Positions 1 through 5,880 of a stretch of DNA of 6,795 nucleotides are shown piece by piece (within the stretch, counting starts at the first letter, position 1; each line of letters starts with the position of its first letter). The stretch spans positions 1-6,795 of the forward strand of contig JBMOHS010000201.1 in assembly GCA_049317725.1 (NCBI GenBank), read 5' to 3'. The position numbers and the translations under genes were made by a program. The DNA is from CAIOZW01 sp049317725. GTDB lineage: Bacteria > Acidobacteriota > Blastocatellia > RBC074. The notes under the pieces are model-generated. The model worked only from the letters and a program-made list of their open reading frames with translations. It made no database searches and had not been told where the DNA came from.

Positions 1-652
1 CTCTTCTCCCTCCTGTTCCCCTGCTGCCCACAGTGACGCAGCCCTCCCCGTCCTGCTTGGATGACCCAGTCTGCTCACGCTCTCCAGTTTTCCCAGTGTC
101 CCCAAGATGCCCAGCGACTCCATCTTGCCCACCAACCCTGCCCTCCCCGTCCACCTGCCCCCCCACTGGACTCCCTTGGTTCTTCCTGCTTGGAGACCAG
201 ATCGCCAGTTCGGGGTGTCGGAGCAGGGCCTCCCGGACGAGGTCCTTGAGCCGTGTCCGCTCTGGGTACTTGCGGCGGAGATAGTCGTTGCAGCCATTAG
301 CGGCGACCCGGCTGGTGTAATGACGGAAATCCCGAATCAGCGGTGGGGAGGGCTGCGTCGAGAACCGTTGCAGGGCCCGGACCAGCCGGAGAAGAATGTC
401 GTGGTAGAGGTCTTCCGCGTCCGGATTGGCAGCATTCTTCCCCATTTCGGAGAGGTAGAAATGGAGCCGATAGCGCATGATCCGACGAACCACTGGCGCC
501 GCCTCCTCCAGGATCAGCCGTTCAAGCAGCTCCTCCCGGGACTGTGGGTCCTGTGCCTCGAAGTAGGTGAGCAGTTTGCGATCCGTTCTCTCCTCCCCCT
601 CGGCCTCTCCAATAAATTCTGTCGGCAATTCCCCCGGCAATTCCCCATCCAT
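1..652 (-). CDS. ECF-like sigma-70 family protein, 3' end outside window
   Basis: The minus frame is open from here to the window edge without a stop, so the C-terminus is missing; 217 codons are visible. From the ATG at 650-652, residues about 78-98 (DAEDLYHDILLRLVRALQRF) resemble sigma-70 region 2.1/2.2. Residues about 109-136 (IRDFRHYTSRVAANGCNDYL, then RRKYPERTRLK) resemble regions 2.3/2.4, the part that recognises the -10 element and melts DNA. From about residue 157 the protein becomes a hydrophilic Gly/Glu/Gln/Asp-rich linker with VGGQ and DGEG repeated. No region 4 is visible, so it is either beyond the edge or absent. The acidic N-terminus contains GELP twice. The start is uncertain: the frame stays open upstream through the heptamer repeat and beyond the aceE terminator. 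The ATG at 652 is preceded by a purine-rich Shine-Dalgarno-like tract. The role as a transcription factor is inferred from region 2 only. The gene is separated from aceE by a terminator. Confidence 0.7.
   Translation of the reverse strand, partial: MDGELPGELPTEFIGEAEGEERTDRKLLTYFEAQDPQSREELLERLILEEAAPVVRRIMRYRLHFYLSEMGKNAANPDAEDLYHDILLRLVRALQRFSTQPSPPLIRDFRHYTSRVAANGCNDYLRRKYPERTRLKDLVREALLRHPELAIWSPSRKNQGSPVGGQVDGEGRVGGQDGVAGHLGDTGKTGEREQTGSSKQDGEGCVTVGSRGTGGRR
42..152. repeat. 13-bp direct repeat within the sigma-like gene linker
   Basis: The 13-mer GCCCTCCCCGTCC occurs at 41-53 and again at 140-152, 99 bp (33 codons) apart and so in the same reading frame. On the coding (minus) strand both copies encode D-G-E-G. 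Together with the VGGQ pairs this suggests the low-complexity linker grew by duplication and drift. Confidence 0.5.
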
Positions 653-674
653 TCCTCCGTCCCTCTCCCATCCT

Positions 675-716
675 CTTCCCTCTTCCCTCTTCCCTCTTCC
701 CTCTTCCCTCTTCCCT
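675..716. repeat. 7-bp tandem repeat, six perfect copies (CTTCCCT)
   Basis: CTTCCCT is repeated six times without mismatch (675-681, 682-688, 689-695, 696-702, 703-709, 710-716). On the minus strand it reads AGGGAAG, a purine-rich tract ending about 22 bp upstream of the likely ATG of the sigma-like gene. Seven is not a multiple of three, so a change in copy number shifts the frame between any upstream start and the gene. If the gene starts at 652, the repeat instead lies in the 5' leader and could alter translation initiation. Confidence 0.95.
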
Positions 717-734
717 CGCCCATCTTCTATAGAC

Positions 735-747
735 GGGTACCGTACCC
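735..747. promoter_or_regulatory. Perfect palindrome GGGTAC-C-GTACCC, possible operator
   Basis: Two 6-bp arms with one central base form a perfect inverted repeat. It lies just upstream, in minus orientation, of TATAGA (726-731), a plausible -10 box for the sigma-like gene. No convincing -35 element is present 16-18 bp further upstream. A palindrome in the -35/-10 spacer is typical of a repressor or activator site, but no binding protein can be named. Confidence 0.35.
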
Positions 748-780
748 AATAATCCCCAAGTCCGAAAATGGACCAAAGAA

Positions 781-822
781 ATAAAAAAAGCGCGACCGGA
801 GGGAAAGTCCATCCGGTCGCGC
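781..822 (-). terminator. Intrinsic terminator of aceE
   Basis: An 11-bp perfect stem (790-800 with 812-822, GCGCGACCGGA / TCCGGTCGCGC) encloses an 11-nt loop. On the minus strand it is followed directly by seven T residues (783-789). This is a canonical rho-independent terminator 28 bp past the aceE stop, and it isolates the sigma-like gene from aceE transcription. Confidence 0.93.
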
Positions 823-832
823 GGGGGGGGGG
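823..832. repeat. Homopolymer of ten G
   Basis: Ten consecutive G on the plus strand lie between the aceE stop and the terminator stem. Such runs are prone to slippage and to sequencing length errors. It is non-coding here. Confidence 0.9.
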
Positions 833-849
833 ATGATGATCGCGTCAGG

Positions 850-3573
850 TCAAGCGCCAGCGGGATCGAGCTTGTCGGAAGGGAAGCCAAGATCCGTGAG
901 GGCTTGGACGGCCTTTTTGGCGTTGAACTTCCCTTCCCGAGCCAGCTTCGAGAGCGTAGCGGCGACGATCGCTTCGGCGCTGATCTCGAAGTGGCGCCGG
1001 AGGTGGAGACGATCCTCGCTGCGGCCGAACCCATCGGTCCCGAGGGAGACGAGACGGGAGCCCAGCCACGGAGCGAGCTGATCCGGAACGATCTTCATAT
1101 AGTCGGTCGAGGCAATGATCGGCCCTTCGGCAGTGCCGAGCGCCTGCAGGAAGTAGGGTGCCTGCTCGGGCTCAGTCGGACGGAGCCGGTTGAGCCGATC
1201 GACGCGCAGCGCATCGCGGCGCAGTTCATTGTAGCTGGTGACGCTCCAGACATCGGTCTGCACCTTGTACTGCTCGGCAAGGATCTGCTGGGCACGGAGC
1301 GTTTCGGGAAGCATCGGCCCGCTACCAAAGAGCTGGGCCTTGGCCTTGCCAGCACCGGCCTTGAGCTTGTAGATCCCCTTGATGATGCCCTCGCGTACCC
1401 CCTCAGGCATGGTGGGTTGGACGTAGTTCTCATTGTAGAGGGTGATGTAGTAGAAGAGATCCTCGTGGTTCTGGTACATCCGCCGGAGGCCGTCCTGGAC
1501 GATGACGGCGATCTCATAGGCATAGGCGGGATCGTAGGCGGCACAGGTCGGGACGGTGCTGGCGAGAACGTGGCTATGACCATCCTGGTGCTGCAGCCCT
1601 TCGCCATTGAGGGTGGTACGGCCAGCGGTCGCCCCGCAGAGAAAGCCCTTGCCCCGTGCGTCGGCAAAGGCCCAGATGAAGTCCCCGACCCGCTGAAACC
1701 CGAACATCGAGTAGAAGATATAGAACGGGATCATCTCGACGTTGTAGTTCGAGTAGGCCGTCCCAGCGGCGGTGAAGGAGGCCATGGATCCGGCCTCGGT
1801 GATGCCCTCCTCGAGGATCTGCCCCTCCTTCGACTCCTTGTAGTAAAGGAACATGTCGGAGTCGTGCGGATCGTAGAGCTGTCCCTGACTGGCATAGATC
1901 CCTACCTGGCGGAAGAGGGACTCCATTCCGAAGGTGCGGGCCTCGTCGGGAATGATGGGGACAATGCGCTTGCCCAACTCCTTGTTCTTGGTGAGGAGCT
2001 GGGTGAGGACACGGACCATGGCCATGGTGGTCGAGACCTCGCGGCCTTGAGAGCCGTCGGTCTGCTCCTTGAAGAAGTCGATCTCGGGCGTGGCCAGGGT
2101 CTCTTCGGTGTACTTGCGTTCTGGGCAGTAGCCACCGAGGGCCTTGCGCCGATCGTGAAGGTAGATGACCTCGCGGCTCTCGGCTGGTGGAACGTAGATC
2201 TTGGCGGCGATGGCGTCCTGCTCGGAGATGGGCAGGTCGAAGCGCTTGGTGAAGTTGACGAGGTCGGTCTCGTCGAGCTTCTTCGACTGGTGGGCGAGAT
2301 TGCGCCCTTCGCCTCCGGACGGGCCCAGGCCGTAGCCCTTGATCGTCTTGGCGAGGATGACCGTCGGTTGGCCCTTGTGGTCGTAGGCACGGCGGTAAGC
2401 GTTATAGACCTTGTGGGAGTCATGCCCGCCGCGCCGCAGGTTCCAGAGATCTTCATCGCTCCAGTCCTGGACCAGTTCGAGGAGCTCCGGATACTTCCCG
2501 AAGAACTTCTCCCGGAGGTAGGCGCCGTCGCGCGTCCGGAAGCTCTGGTACTCACCGTCGACACATTCCGCCATGCGCTTGAGGAGCACACCGTGCTTGT
2601 CGCGCGCGAAGAGGGGATCCCAGACGCGGCCCCAGAGGCACTTGATGACATTCCAGCCCGCGCCGCGGAAGGCGGCCTCGAGCTCAGTGACGATCTGGCT
2701 GTTCCCACGCACCGGCCCATCGAGACGCTGCAGATTGCAGTTGACGACGAAGATGAGGTTGTCGAGCTTCTCGCGCGAGGCGAGCGTCAGGGAGCCCATC
2801 GACTCGGGCTCGTCCATCTCGCCATCCCCGAGGAAGGCCCAGACCTTGCGATCGGTCGCCGGGATCAGCCCACGGTTCTCGAGATAGCGCATGAATCGTG
2901 CCTGATAGATCGAGTTGAGCGAGGAGAGCCCCATCGAGACCGTCGGAAAGCGCCAGAAATCGGGCATGAGCCAGGGATGAGGGTAAGAGGAGAGGCCGGG
3001 GGTGTCGCGCAGCTCGTGCCGGAAGTTGGCGAGGTGCTGCTCGTTCAATCGCCCTTCGAGGAAGGCCCGCGAGTAGATCCCCGGCGAAGCATGGCCTTGG
3101 AAATAGACGTGATCTCCCGGCAGCCGCTCTCCATTGGGTCCGGGGATGCTTCCCCGGAAGAAGTGGTTGAACCCCACCTCCATCAGCGTCGCCACCGAGG
3201 CATAGGTGGCGATGTGCCCCCCGATCCCCGCGTCCTTCTTGTTCTGGCCGACGACCATCGCCATCGCGTTCCAGCGAATGATGCTCTTGATGCGACGCTC
3301 GATCTCGAGGTTCCCAGGATAGGGGACCTCTTCGTCGGGCGAGATCGTATTACAGTAGGGCGTGTTGAACTGAATGGGAATCTTGACGCCTTCCGCCCGG
3401 GCCCGATCCGAGAGAAGTTTCAAAAGATAGGCCGCACGCTCCGGCTGATCCTCGGCCAGAATCTGATTCCAGGCCTCCATCCACTCGGCCGTCTCCCGTG
3501 GATCCGGATCCACAGGAACAGACTGCCCCCCTCCCACCTTCAAGCTCTCTTCCAGTGTCGCTTTTGCTTGCAT
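850..3573 (-). CDS. aceE: Pyruvate dehydrogenase E1 component, homodimeric type
   Basis: This is the thiamine-diphosphate-dependent E1 that decarboxylates pyruvate and acetylates the lipoyl groups of E2 in the pyruvate dehydrogenase complex, in the cytoplasm. At 907 residues from the ATG it is full length (E. coli AceE is 887). Visible landmarks, numbered from that ATG: EYPGNLE-like YPGNLEIERR near 85-94; the active-site segment YFQGHASPG near 157-165; the ThDP/Mg motif GDGEMDEPES at about 249-258, ending in NCNLQRLDGP about 26 residues later; the flexible-loop histidine in RRGGHDSHKVY near 384; the transketolase-like pyrimidine domain with DEARTFGMESLFRQ; and a C-terminal GTDGFGRSEDR block. 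A GTG six codons upstream (3591) is the alternative start. I chose the ATG because GGGGAA lies 10 nt before it. It stands alone: terminator downstream, 136-bp gap upstream, no E2 or E3 gene in the window. Confidence 0.97.
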   Translation of the reverse strand: MQAKATLEESLKVGGGQSVPVDPDPRETAEWMEAWNQILAEDQPERAAYLLKLLSDRARAEGVKIPIQFNTPYCNTISPDEEVPYPGNLEIERRIKSIIRWNAMAMVVGQNKKDAGIGGHIATYASVATLMEVGFNHFFRGSIPGPNGERLPGDHVYFQGHASPGIYSRAFLEGRLNEQHLANFRHELRDTPGLSSYPHPWLMPDFWRFPTVSMGLSSLNSIYQARFMRYLENRGLIPATDRKVWAFLGDGEMDEPESMGSLTLASREKLDNLIFVVNCNLQRLDGPVRGNSQIVTELEAAFRGAGWNVIKCLWGRVWDPLFARDKHGVLLKRMAECVDGEYQSFRTRDGAYLREKFFGKYPELLELVQDWSDEDLWNLRRGGHDSHKVYNAYRRAYDHKGQPTVILAKTIKGYGLGPSGGEGRNLAHQSKKLDETDLVNFTKRFDLPISEQDAIAAKIYVPPAESREVIYLHDRRKALGGYCPERKYTEETLATPEIDFFKEQTDGSQGREVSTTMAMVRVLTQLLTKNKELGKRIVPIIPDEARTFGMESLFRQVGIYASQGQLYDPHDSDMFLYYKESKEGQILEEGITEAGSMASFTAAGTAYSNYNVEMIPFYIFYSMFGFQRVGDFIWAFADARGKGFLCGATAGRTTLNGEGLQHQDGHSHVLASTVPTCAAYDPAYAYEIAVIVQDGLRRMYQNHEDLFYYITLYNENYVQPTMPEGVREGIIKGIYKLKAGAGKAKAQLFGSGPMLPETLRAQQILAEQYKVQTDVWSVTSYNELRRDALRVDRLNRLRPTEPEQAPYFLQALGTAEGPIIASTDYMKIVPDQLAPWLGSRLVSLGTDGFGRSEDRLHLRRHFEISAEAIVAATLSKLAREGKFNAKKAVQALTDLGFPSDKLDPAGA

Positions 3574-3636
3574 AGTCGTTCTGTTCCCCACGTCTGGCTA
3601 TTTCCACATCTGGATAATCATGCACCGAAAAAAAGC

Positions 3637-3665
3637 ACTATACCACTCCGGATGGGTCCGGAGAA
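3637..3665 (-). promoter_or_regulatory. Candidate aceE promoter
   Basis: On the minus strand TTCTCC (3660-3665) and TATAGT (3637-3642) are spaced by 17 bp. The -10 matches consensus at five of six positions and the -35 only at three. Transcription would start near 3630, giving a leader of about 57 nt before the aceE ATG. Most of the spacer is a perfect inverted repeat, which suggests regulation by a spacer-bound protein. Confidence 0.4.
3646..3663 (-). promoter_or_regulatory. Inverted repeat CTCCGGA-N4-TCCGGAG between RNA hydrolase gene and aceE
   Basis: Two perfect 7-bp arms with a 4-bp centre. One reading is an operator inside the aceE promoter spacer. The other is a hairpin terminator for the RNA hydrolase gene, whose stop lies 46 bp away: a run of seven T (3628-3634) follows on the minus strand, but only after 11 intervening bases, which is too far for a canonical intrinsic terminator. 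Confidence 0.45.
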
Positions 3666-3709
3666 GCGAAGGAGCCGGTTCAAGCCAAAGAGAGCGCTTG
3701 TCGACGGGG

Positions 3710-5101
3710 CTACCACTCGACCCGATCGAGGTAGTCCGGAATGACGACATTCCACCCAAATCGCTCGACGATCCGCTGTTGCAGAGCCTCGGCAGCGGAT
3801 GGCTCCCCGTGGACGAGGAAGACGCGGTGCGGAGGGCGGCGAAATCCTCCCAGCCAGCGCAGGATTTCGTGGTAGTCGGCGTGAGCCGAAAGATTCTCGA
3901 GCACTTCGATCCGGGCTGCAACCGGCACCATCTCGCCAAAGATCCGCACCTCCGGCTCGCCATCGACGAGGCGACGCCCTCGCGTTCCGAGCGCTTGGAA
4001 GCCAACAAAGAGAATGGTATTGCGCGGATCCGGAAGCCTCTGCCGAAGGTGGTGCAGGACGCGGCCCCCGGTACACATCCCGCTCGCAGAGATGACGATC
4101 GTCGGCTCCTCCCGTCGACTGATCGACTTCGACTCTTCGCGGGTCTGGACGAGGTGGAAGCGCGCCGTCGAGAGGGGGTTGCGATGCTCATCCATCAAGT
4201 CCGTCATCTCCAGGTCGTGCTCCTCGCGATGGTGCAGGTAGAGGCGCGTGGCGCTCGCCGCCATCGGGGAGTCGACATAGACCGGCAGTTCCGGAATCCG
4301 TCCCTCCTCCTCGAGGGCCCGCAGGTGGTAGAGCAAGGACTGGGTTCGCCCGACCGCGAAGGAAGGAATCAGCAGATGGCCTCCCCGCGCCACCGTTTCG
4401 TTGACGATCGTCGCCAACCGCTCGCGCACGTCGACGGCGGGATGCTCTCGATCCCCGTAGGTCGACTCCAGGACCAGTTCGTCCGCCTCCTCGACCGGAC
4501 TCGGATCATGGATGATCGGCTCGTTGTACCGACCAATATCTCCCGTCAGGAGAATCGACCGCTCCTCGTCCTTCGACGCTTGGAAGGTCAGCTTGACGAA
4601 GCACGATCCGAGGATGTGGCCAGCGTTGATGAACTCGAAGCGCAGTCGGCGCGTCAGGTTGACCCGCTTCCCGGTGTGCACCGATCGGAAGAGGCGCAGC
4701 GCCTTCTGCGTGTCCCCCTCGGTGTAGAGCGGCAATGCCGGATGGTGCTTCGAGGAGCCGACTTTGTTGGCGAAGTCGGCATCTTCCTCCTGCAGCCGCG
4801 CCGAATCGGGCAGCATGATGCGCGCCAACTCCGTCGTCGCCGGCGTCGCCAGTACCCGCCCCCGAAACCCCTCCCGCACCAACCGCGGCAGATATCCTGA
4901 GTGGTCAATGTGGGCGTGCGTCAAAATGACCGTGTCGATTGAGGCCGGCTCGACCGGAAACCGATCCCAATTCCGCAACCGCAGCGCCTTCAGCCCTTGA
5001 AAGAGGCCGCAGTCGACCAAGACCCGATGGCCGTCTGCTTCGATCAGGTGCCGGGACCCCGTCACGGTCCGCGTCGCTCCCAGAAATTGGATCGTCGCCA
5101 T
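3710..5101 (-). CDS. Beta-CASP metallo-beta-lactamase RNA hydrolase (Ysh1/CPSF73-like)
   Basis: A 463-residue zinc-dependent RNA hydrolase of the MBL-fold, beta-CASP group (COG1236-type). Metal-binding motifs are complete: THAHIDHSG at 61-69 (motif 2), GHILGS with H162 (motif 3) and TGDIGR with D188 (motif 4). The beta-CASP motifs follow: A (ESTYGD, E212), B (SASGMCTGGRVLHHL, His near 350) and C (LSAHADYHE, H407). The C-terminal VHGEP (H431) belongs to the Zn-dependent RNA-processing domain. An active nuclease is therefore likely; the RNA target cannot be told from sequence. The start is the ATG at 5099-5101, because GGGAGGAG lies 8 nt before it and the family N-terminus (ATIQFLGATRTVTGSRHL) begins right there. 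A longer reading from 5146 adds 15 residues that do not look like the family. It is followed 136 bp later by aceE on the same strand, with no sign of translational coupling. Confidence 0.93.
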   Translation of the reverse strand: MATIQFLGATRTVTGSRHLIEADGHRVLVDCGLFQGLKALRLRNWDRFPVEPASIDTVILTHAHIDHSGYLPRLVREGFRGRVLATPATTELARIMLPDSARLQEEDADFANKVGSSKHHPALPLYTEGDTQKALRLFRSVHTGKRVNLTRRLRFEFINAGHILGSCFVKLTFQASKDEERSILLTGDIGRYNEPIIHDPSPVEEADELVLESTYGDREHPAVDVRERLATIVNETVARGGHLLIPSFAVGRTQSLLYHLRALEEEGRIPELPVYVDSPMAASATRLYLHHREEHDLEMTDLMDEHRNPLSTARFHLVQTREESKSISRREEPTIVISASGMCTGGRVLHHLRQRLPDPRNTILFVGFQALGTRGRRLVDGEPEVRIFGEMVPVAARIEVLENLSAHADYHEILRWLGGFRRPPHRVFLVHGEPSAAEALQQRIVERFGWNVVIPDYLDRVEW

Positions 5102-5107
5102 TCCTCT

Positions 5108-5115
5108 CTCCTCCC
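5108..5115 (-). promoter_or_regulatory. Ribosome-binding site of the RNA hydrolase gene
   Basis: GGGAGGAG on the minus strand has its GGAGG core 8 nt before the ATG at 5101. It decides the start against the upstream in-frame codon at 5146. Confidence 0.85.
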
Positions 5116-5125
5116 AGCTCAAAAT

Positions 5126-5146
5126 CTGGACAAACGTCCTGGACAA
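5126..5146. repeat. 8-bp direct repeat CTGGACAA, 13-bp period
   Basis: Perfect copies lie at 5126-5133 and 5139-5146, 25 bp upstream of the RNA hydrolase start. On the gene's strand they read TTGTCCAG twice. This could be a tandem binding site near the promoter, but no regulator is recognisable. Confidence 0.4.
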
Positions 5147-5188
5147 TATGTAAACAATTGAAAAAATAGATGCTTAGCGAAAAAAAGA

Positions 5189-5217
5189 GTGACAGAGCAG
5201 AAGACGTCTGGTACGAT
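5189..5217 (+). promoter_or_regulatory. Candidate sigma-70 promoter, rightward
   Basis: GTGACA (5189-5194, five of six matches to the -35 consensus), a 17-bp spacer, and TACGAT (5212-5217, four of six). Transcription would start near 5224. The transcript would carry a leader of roughly 285 nt before the small membrane protein gene, or be a separate non-coding RNA. Confidence 0.45.
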
Positions 5218-5223
5218 GCGGGC

Positions 5224-5397
5224 GCATTCCAAAGCTGGGAAGCTCCGCGGCGACGAAGATTTTTCAAGAGACCCGCAGCGGGACCGATCAGCACCCATTT
5301 TACGAACAACTTGTTTACGGGCAACTTGAAGACGACAGAGCGGCGGAAGTCCCTACTCTGGCTGGGATCGTCGAGAGCGATTGAGTCTCGACGCCCA
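5224..5397 (+). ncRNA. Possible structured RNA or leader
   Basis: Starting about 5 nt after the predicted transcription start, 5229-5248 can pair with 5343-5361 through three short helices (CCAAAG/CTCTGG with one mismatch, GGGA/TCCC, TCCGC/GCGGA) with small near-symmetric internal loops. Inside, after an open bubble of about 12 and 10 nt, TTTTCAAG (5261-5268) pairs with CTTGAAGA (5325-5332). A separate hairpin follows: TGGG, two bulged bases, an 8-bp perfect stem (5369-5376/5386-5393), then CCCA. The rod with a central bubble is reminiscent of 6S-type RNA, but pairing worked out by eye over 130 nt can arise by chance. It matches no family by primary sequence that I recognise. Confidence 0.2.
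5297..5324 (-). promoter_or_regulatory. Candidate leftward promoter for the RNA hydrolase gene
   Basis: On the minus strand TTGCCC (5319-5324), a 16-bp spacer, and TAAAAT (5297-5302, five of six). It predicts a start near 5290 and a leader of about 190 nt. It lies inside the stretch read by the rightward promoter, so the two transcripts would overlap. Confidence 0.3.
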
Positions 5398-5495
5398 AAA
5401 GGGATCGGGGAGAGCCGCCCGTCATCTGAACGGGCCAGGAGAAGGGCCCGGGTCGTCAACCGCACCATCGAAGGGCCCCCTCACAGAGCCCTCAC

Positions 5496-5503
5496 AAAGG
5501 AGG
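5496..5503 (+). promoter_or_regulatory. Strong ribosome-binding site AAAGGAGG
   Basis: A near-perfect Shine-Dalgarno sequence lies 6 nt before the ATG at 5510. It is the main argument that the small ORF is translated and fixes its start. An ATG at 5505 is only one base from the site and opens a 30-codon arginine/tryptophan-rich frame, so it is unlikely. Confidence 0.75.
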
Positions 5504-5509
5504 AATGGC

Positions 5510-5704
5510 ATGCTTCCGACAGACTCTCCAGCGACGGCGGAACTGGGATTGGAACTGGCGCTGGTCGCACTTCGCACTTTCGGGTACCTGCTGCTGAGCG
5601 GATCGTTCCTCGGGCTGCTCTGCGCTGGTGGAGGGATCGCTTGGCTCTGCCTTCATCGGCGACCGTCTCCGCCAGCGGAGTGCGCTGAAGGCGCGCTTTC
5701 GTAA
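5510..5704 (+). CDS. Small single-span membrane protein, 64 residues, unknown function
   Basis: I do not recognise a family. The product has a short acidic/polar N-terminus (about 1-12), one long hydrophobic stretch (about 13-48, including FGYLLLSGSFLGLLCAGGG and AWLCL) and a short HRRPSPP tail. Arg/His next to the hydrophobic segment suggests an N-out, C-in single membrane span. Two cysteines (in LLCAG and WLCLH) lie within the span and a third in the tail (PAECAEG). The case for a real gene is the excellent ribosome-binding site, the membrane segment and a candidate promoter upstream; a longer frame from 5381 adds a low-quality basic segment and ignores that site. It faces the selenoprotein peroxiredoxin gene tail to tail. 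Function is unknown. Confidence 0.55.
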   Translation: MLPTDSPATAELGLELALVALRTFGYLLLSGSFLGLLCAGGGIAWLCLHRRPSPPAECAEGALS

Positions 5705-5775
5705 TCGGACGACCTCCCAGAACGAGAGTTCCATCTGGAGCAGAAGCGAGCGGACCGGCCGCAAGGCTGTCTGGT

Positions 5776-5801
5776 GCCTTGGGCGAGTGATTGGCCAAGG
5801 C
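5776..5801 (+). terminator. Weak terminator-like hairpin after the small membrane protein gene
   Basis: A 7-bp perfect stem (GCCTTGG 5776-5782, CCAAGGC 5795-5801) with a 12-nt loop, 72 bp after the stop. Only GGTTGTTCC follows rather than a T run, so termination here is uncertain. Confidence 0.25.
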
Positions 5802-5820
5802 GGTTGTTCCGATGTCAAGA

Positions 5821-5852
5821 GGGAGCGGGATCCGGCGTCAGGTCCCGCTCCC
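5821..5852 (-). terminator. Hairpin downstream of the peroxiredoxin gene
   Basis: A perfect 10-bp stem (GGGAGCGGGA 5821-5830 with TCCCGCTCCC 5843-5852) and 12-nt loop begin 28 bp past the peroxiredoxin stop. On the minus strand only TCTT follows, so it is a strong hairpin with a poor U-tract. It may terminate weakly or protect the 3' end of the mRNA. Confidence 0.45.
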
Positions 5853-5880
5853 AACCGTTCAGCCGACACTGGAGCTCCGG

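Larger units (their letters stand above)
5102..5509. other. 408-bp divergent intergenic region with promoters and RNA-type inverted repeats
   Basis: I see no convincing protein gene here; the ORFs that cross it lack recognisable domains or a good ribosome-binding site. It separates the RNA hydrolase gene (leftward) from a small membrane protein gene (rightward). It contains an 8-bp direct repeat near the hydrolase start, a good rightward promoter, a weaker leftward promoter, and two perfect local hairpins: 5369-5376 with 5386-5393, and 5417-5422 with 5430-5435. I looked for a tRNA, in particular selC, and found none: no T-loop sequence, and the 7-nt loop at 5423-5429 lacks the U33 pattern. 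Confidence 0.7.

Noticed and set aside
675..716. Heptamer array as a CRISPR or origin-type iteron array
   Set aside because: Units are contiguous with no spacers and only 7 bp long; no replication gene or AT-rich unwinding region is nearby.
107..784. 225-codon plus-strand frame ending near the terminator
   Set aside because: Antisense to the sigma-like gene; its Pro/Ser/Leu tail is just the translated CTTCCCT repeat.
904..3744. 946-codon open frame on the plus strand
   Set aside because: It mirrors aceE on the other strand; the translation is Leu/Val/Gly/Asp-rich without domains, while the minus strand encodes a full AceE. GC-rich codon bias removes stops from the antisense frame.
3620..4900. 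426-codon open frame on the plus strand
   Set aside because: Antisense shadow of the RNA hydrolase gene; no family features and no ribosome-binding site.
5417..5435. 6-bp stem with 7-nt loop resembling a tRNA anticodon arm (selC considered)
   Set aside because: The loop CATCTGA lacks U33 and a TCA anticodon in the right place, and no D-arm, T-arm or acceptor stem can be found around it on either strand.
5170..5688. 172-codon plus-strand frame through the intergenic gap
   Set aside because: Basic low-quality sequence without domains; it overlaps the better supported small membrane protein in another frame and has no Shine-Dalgarno sequence.
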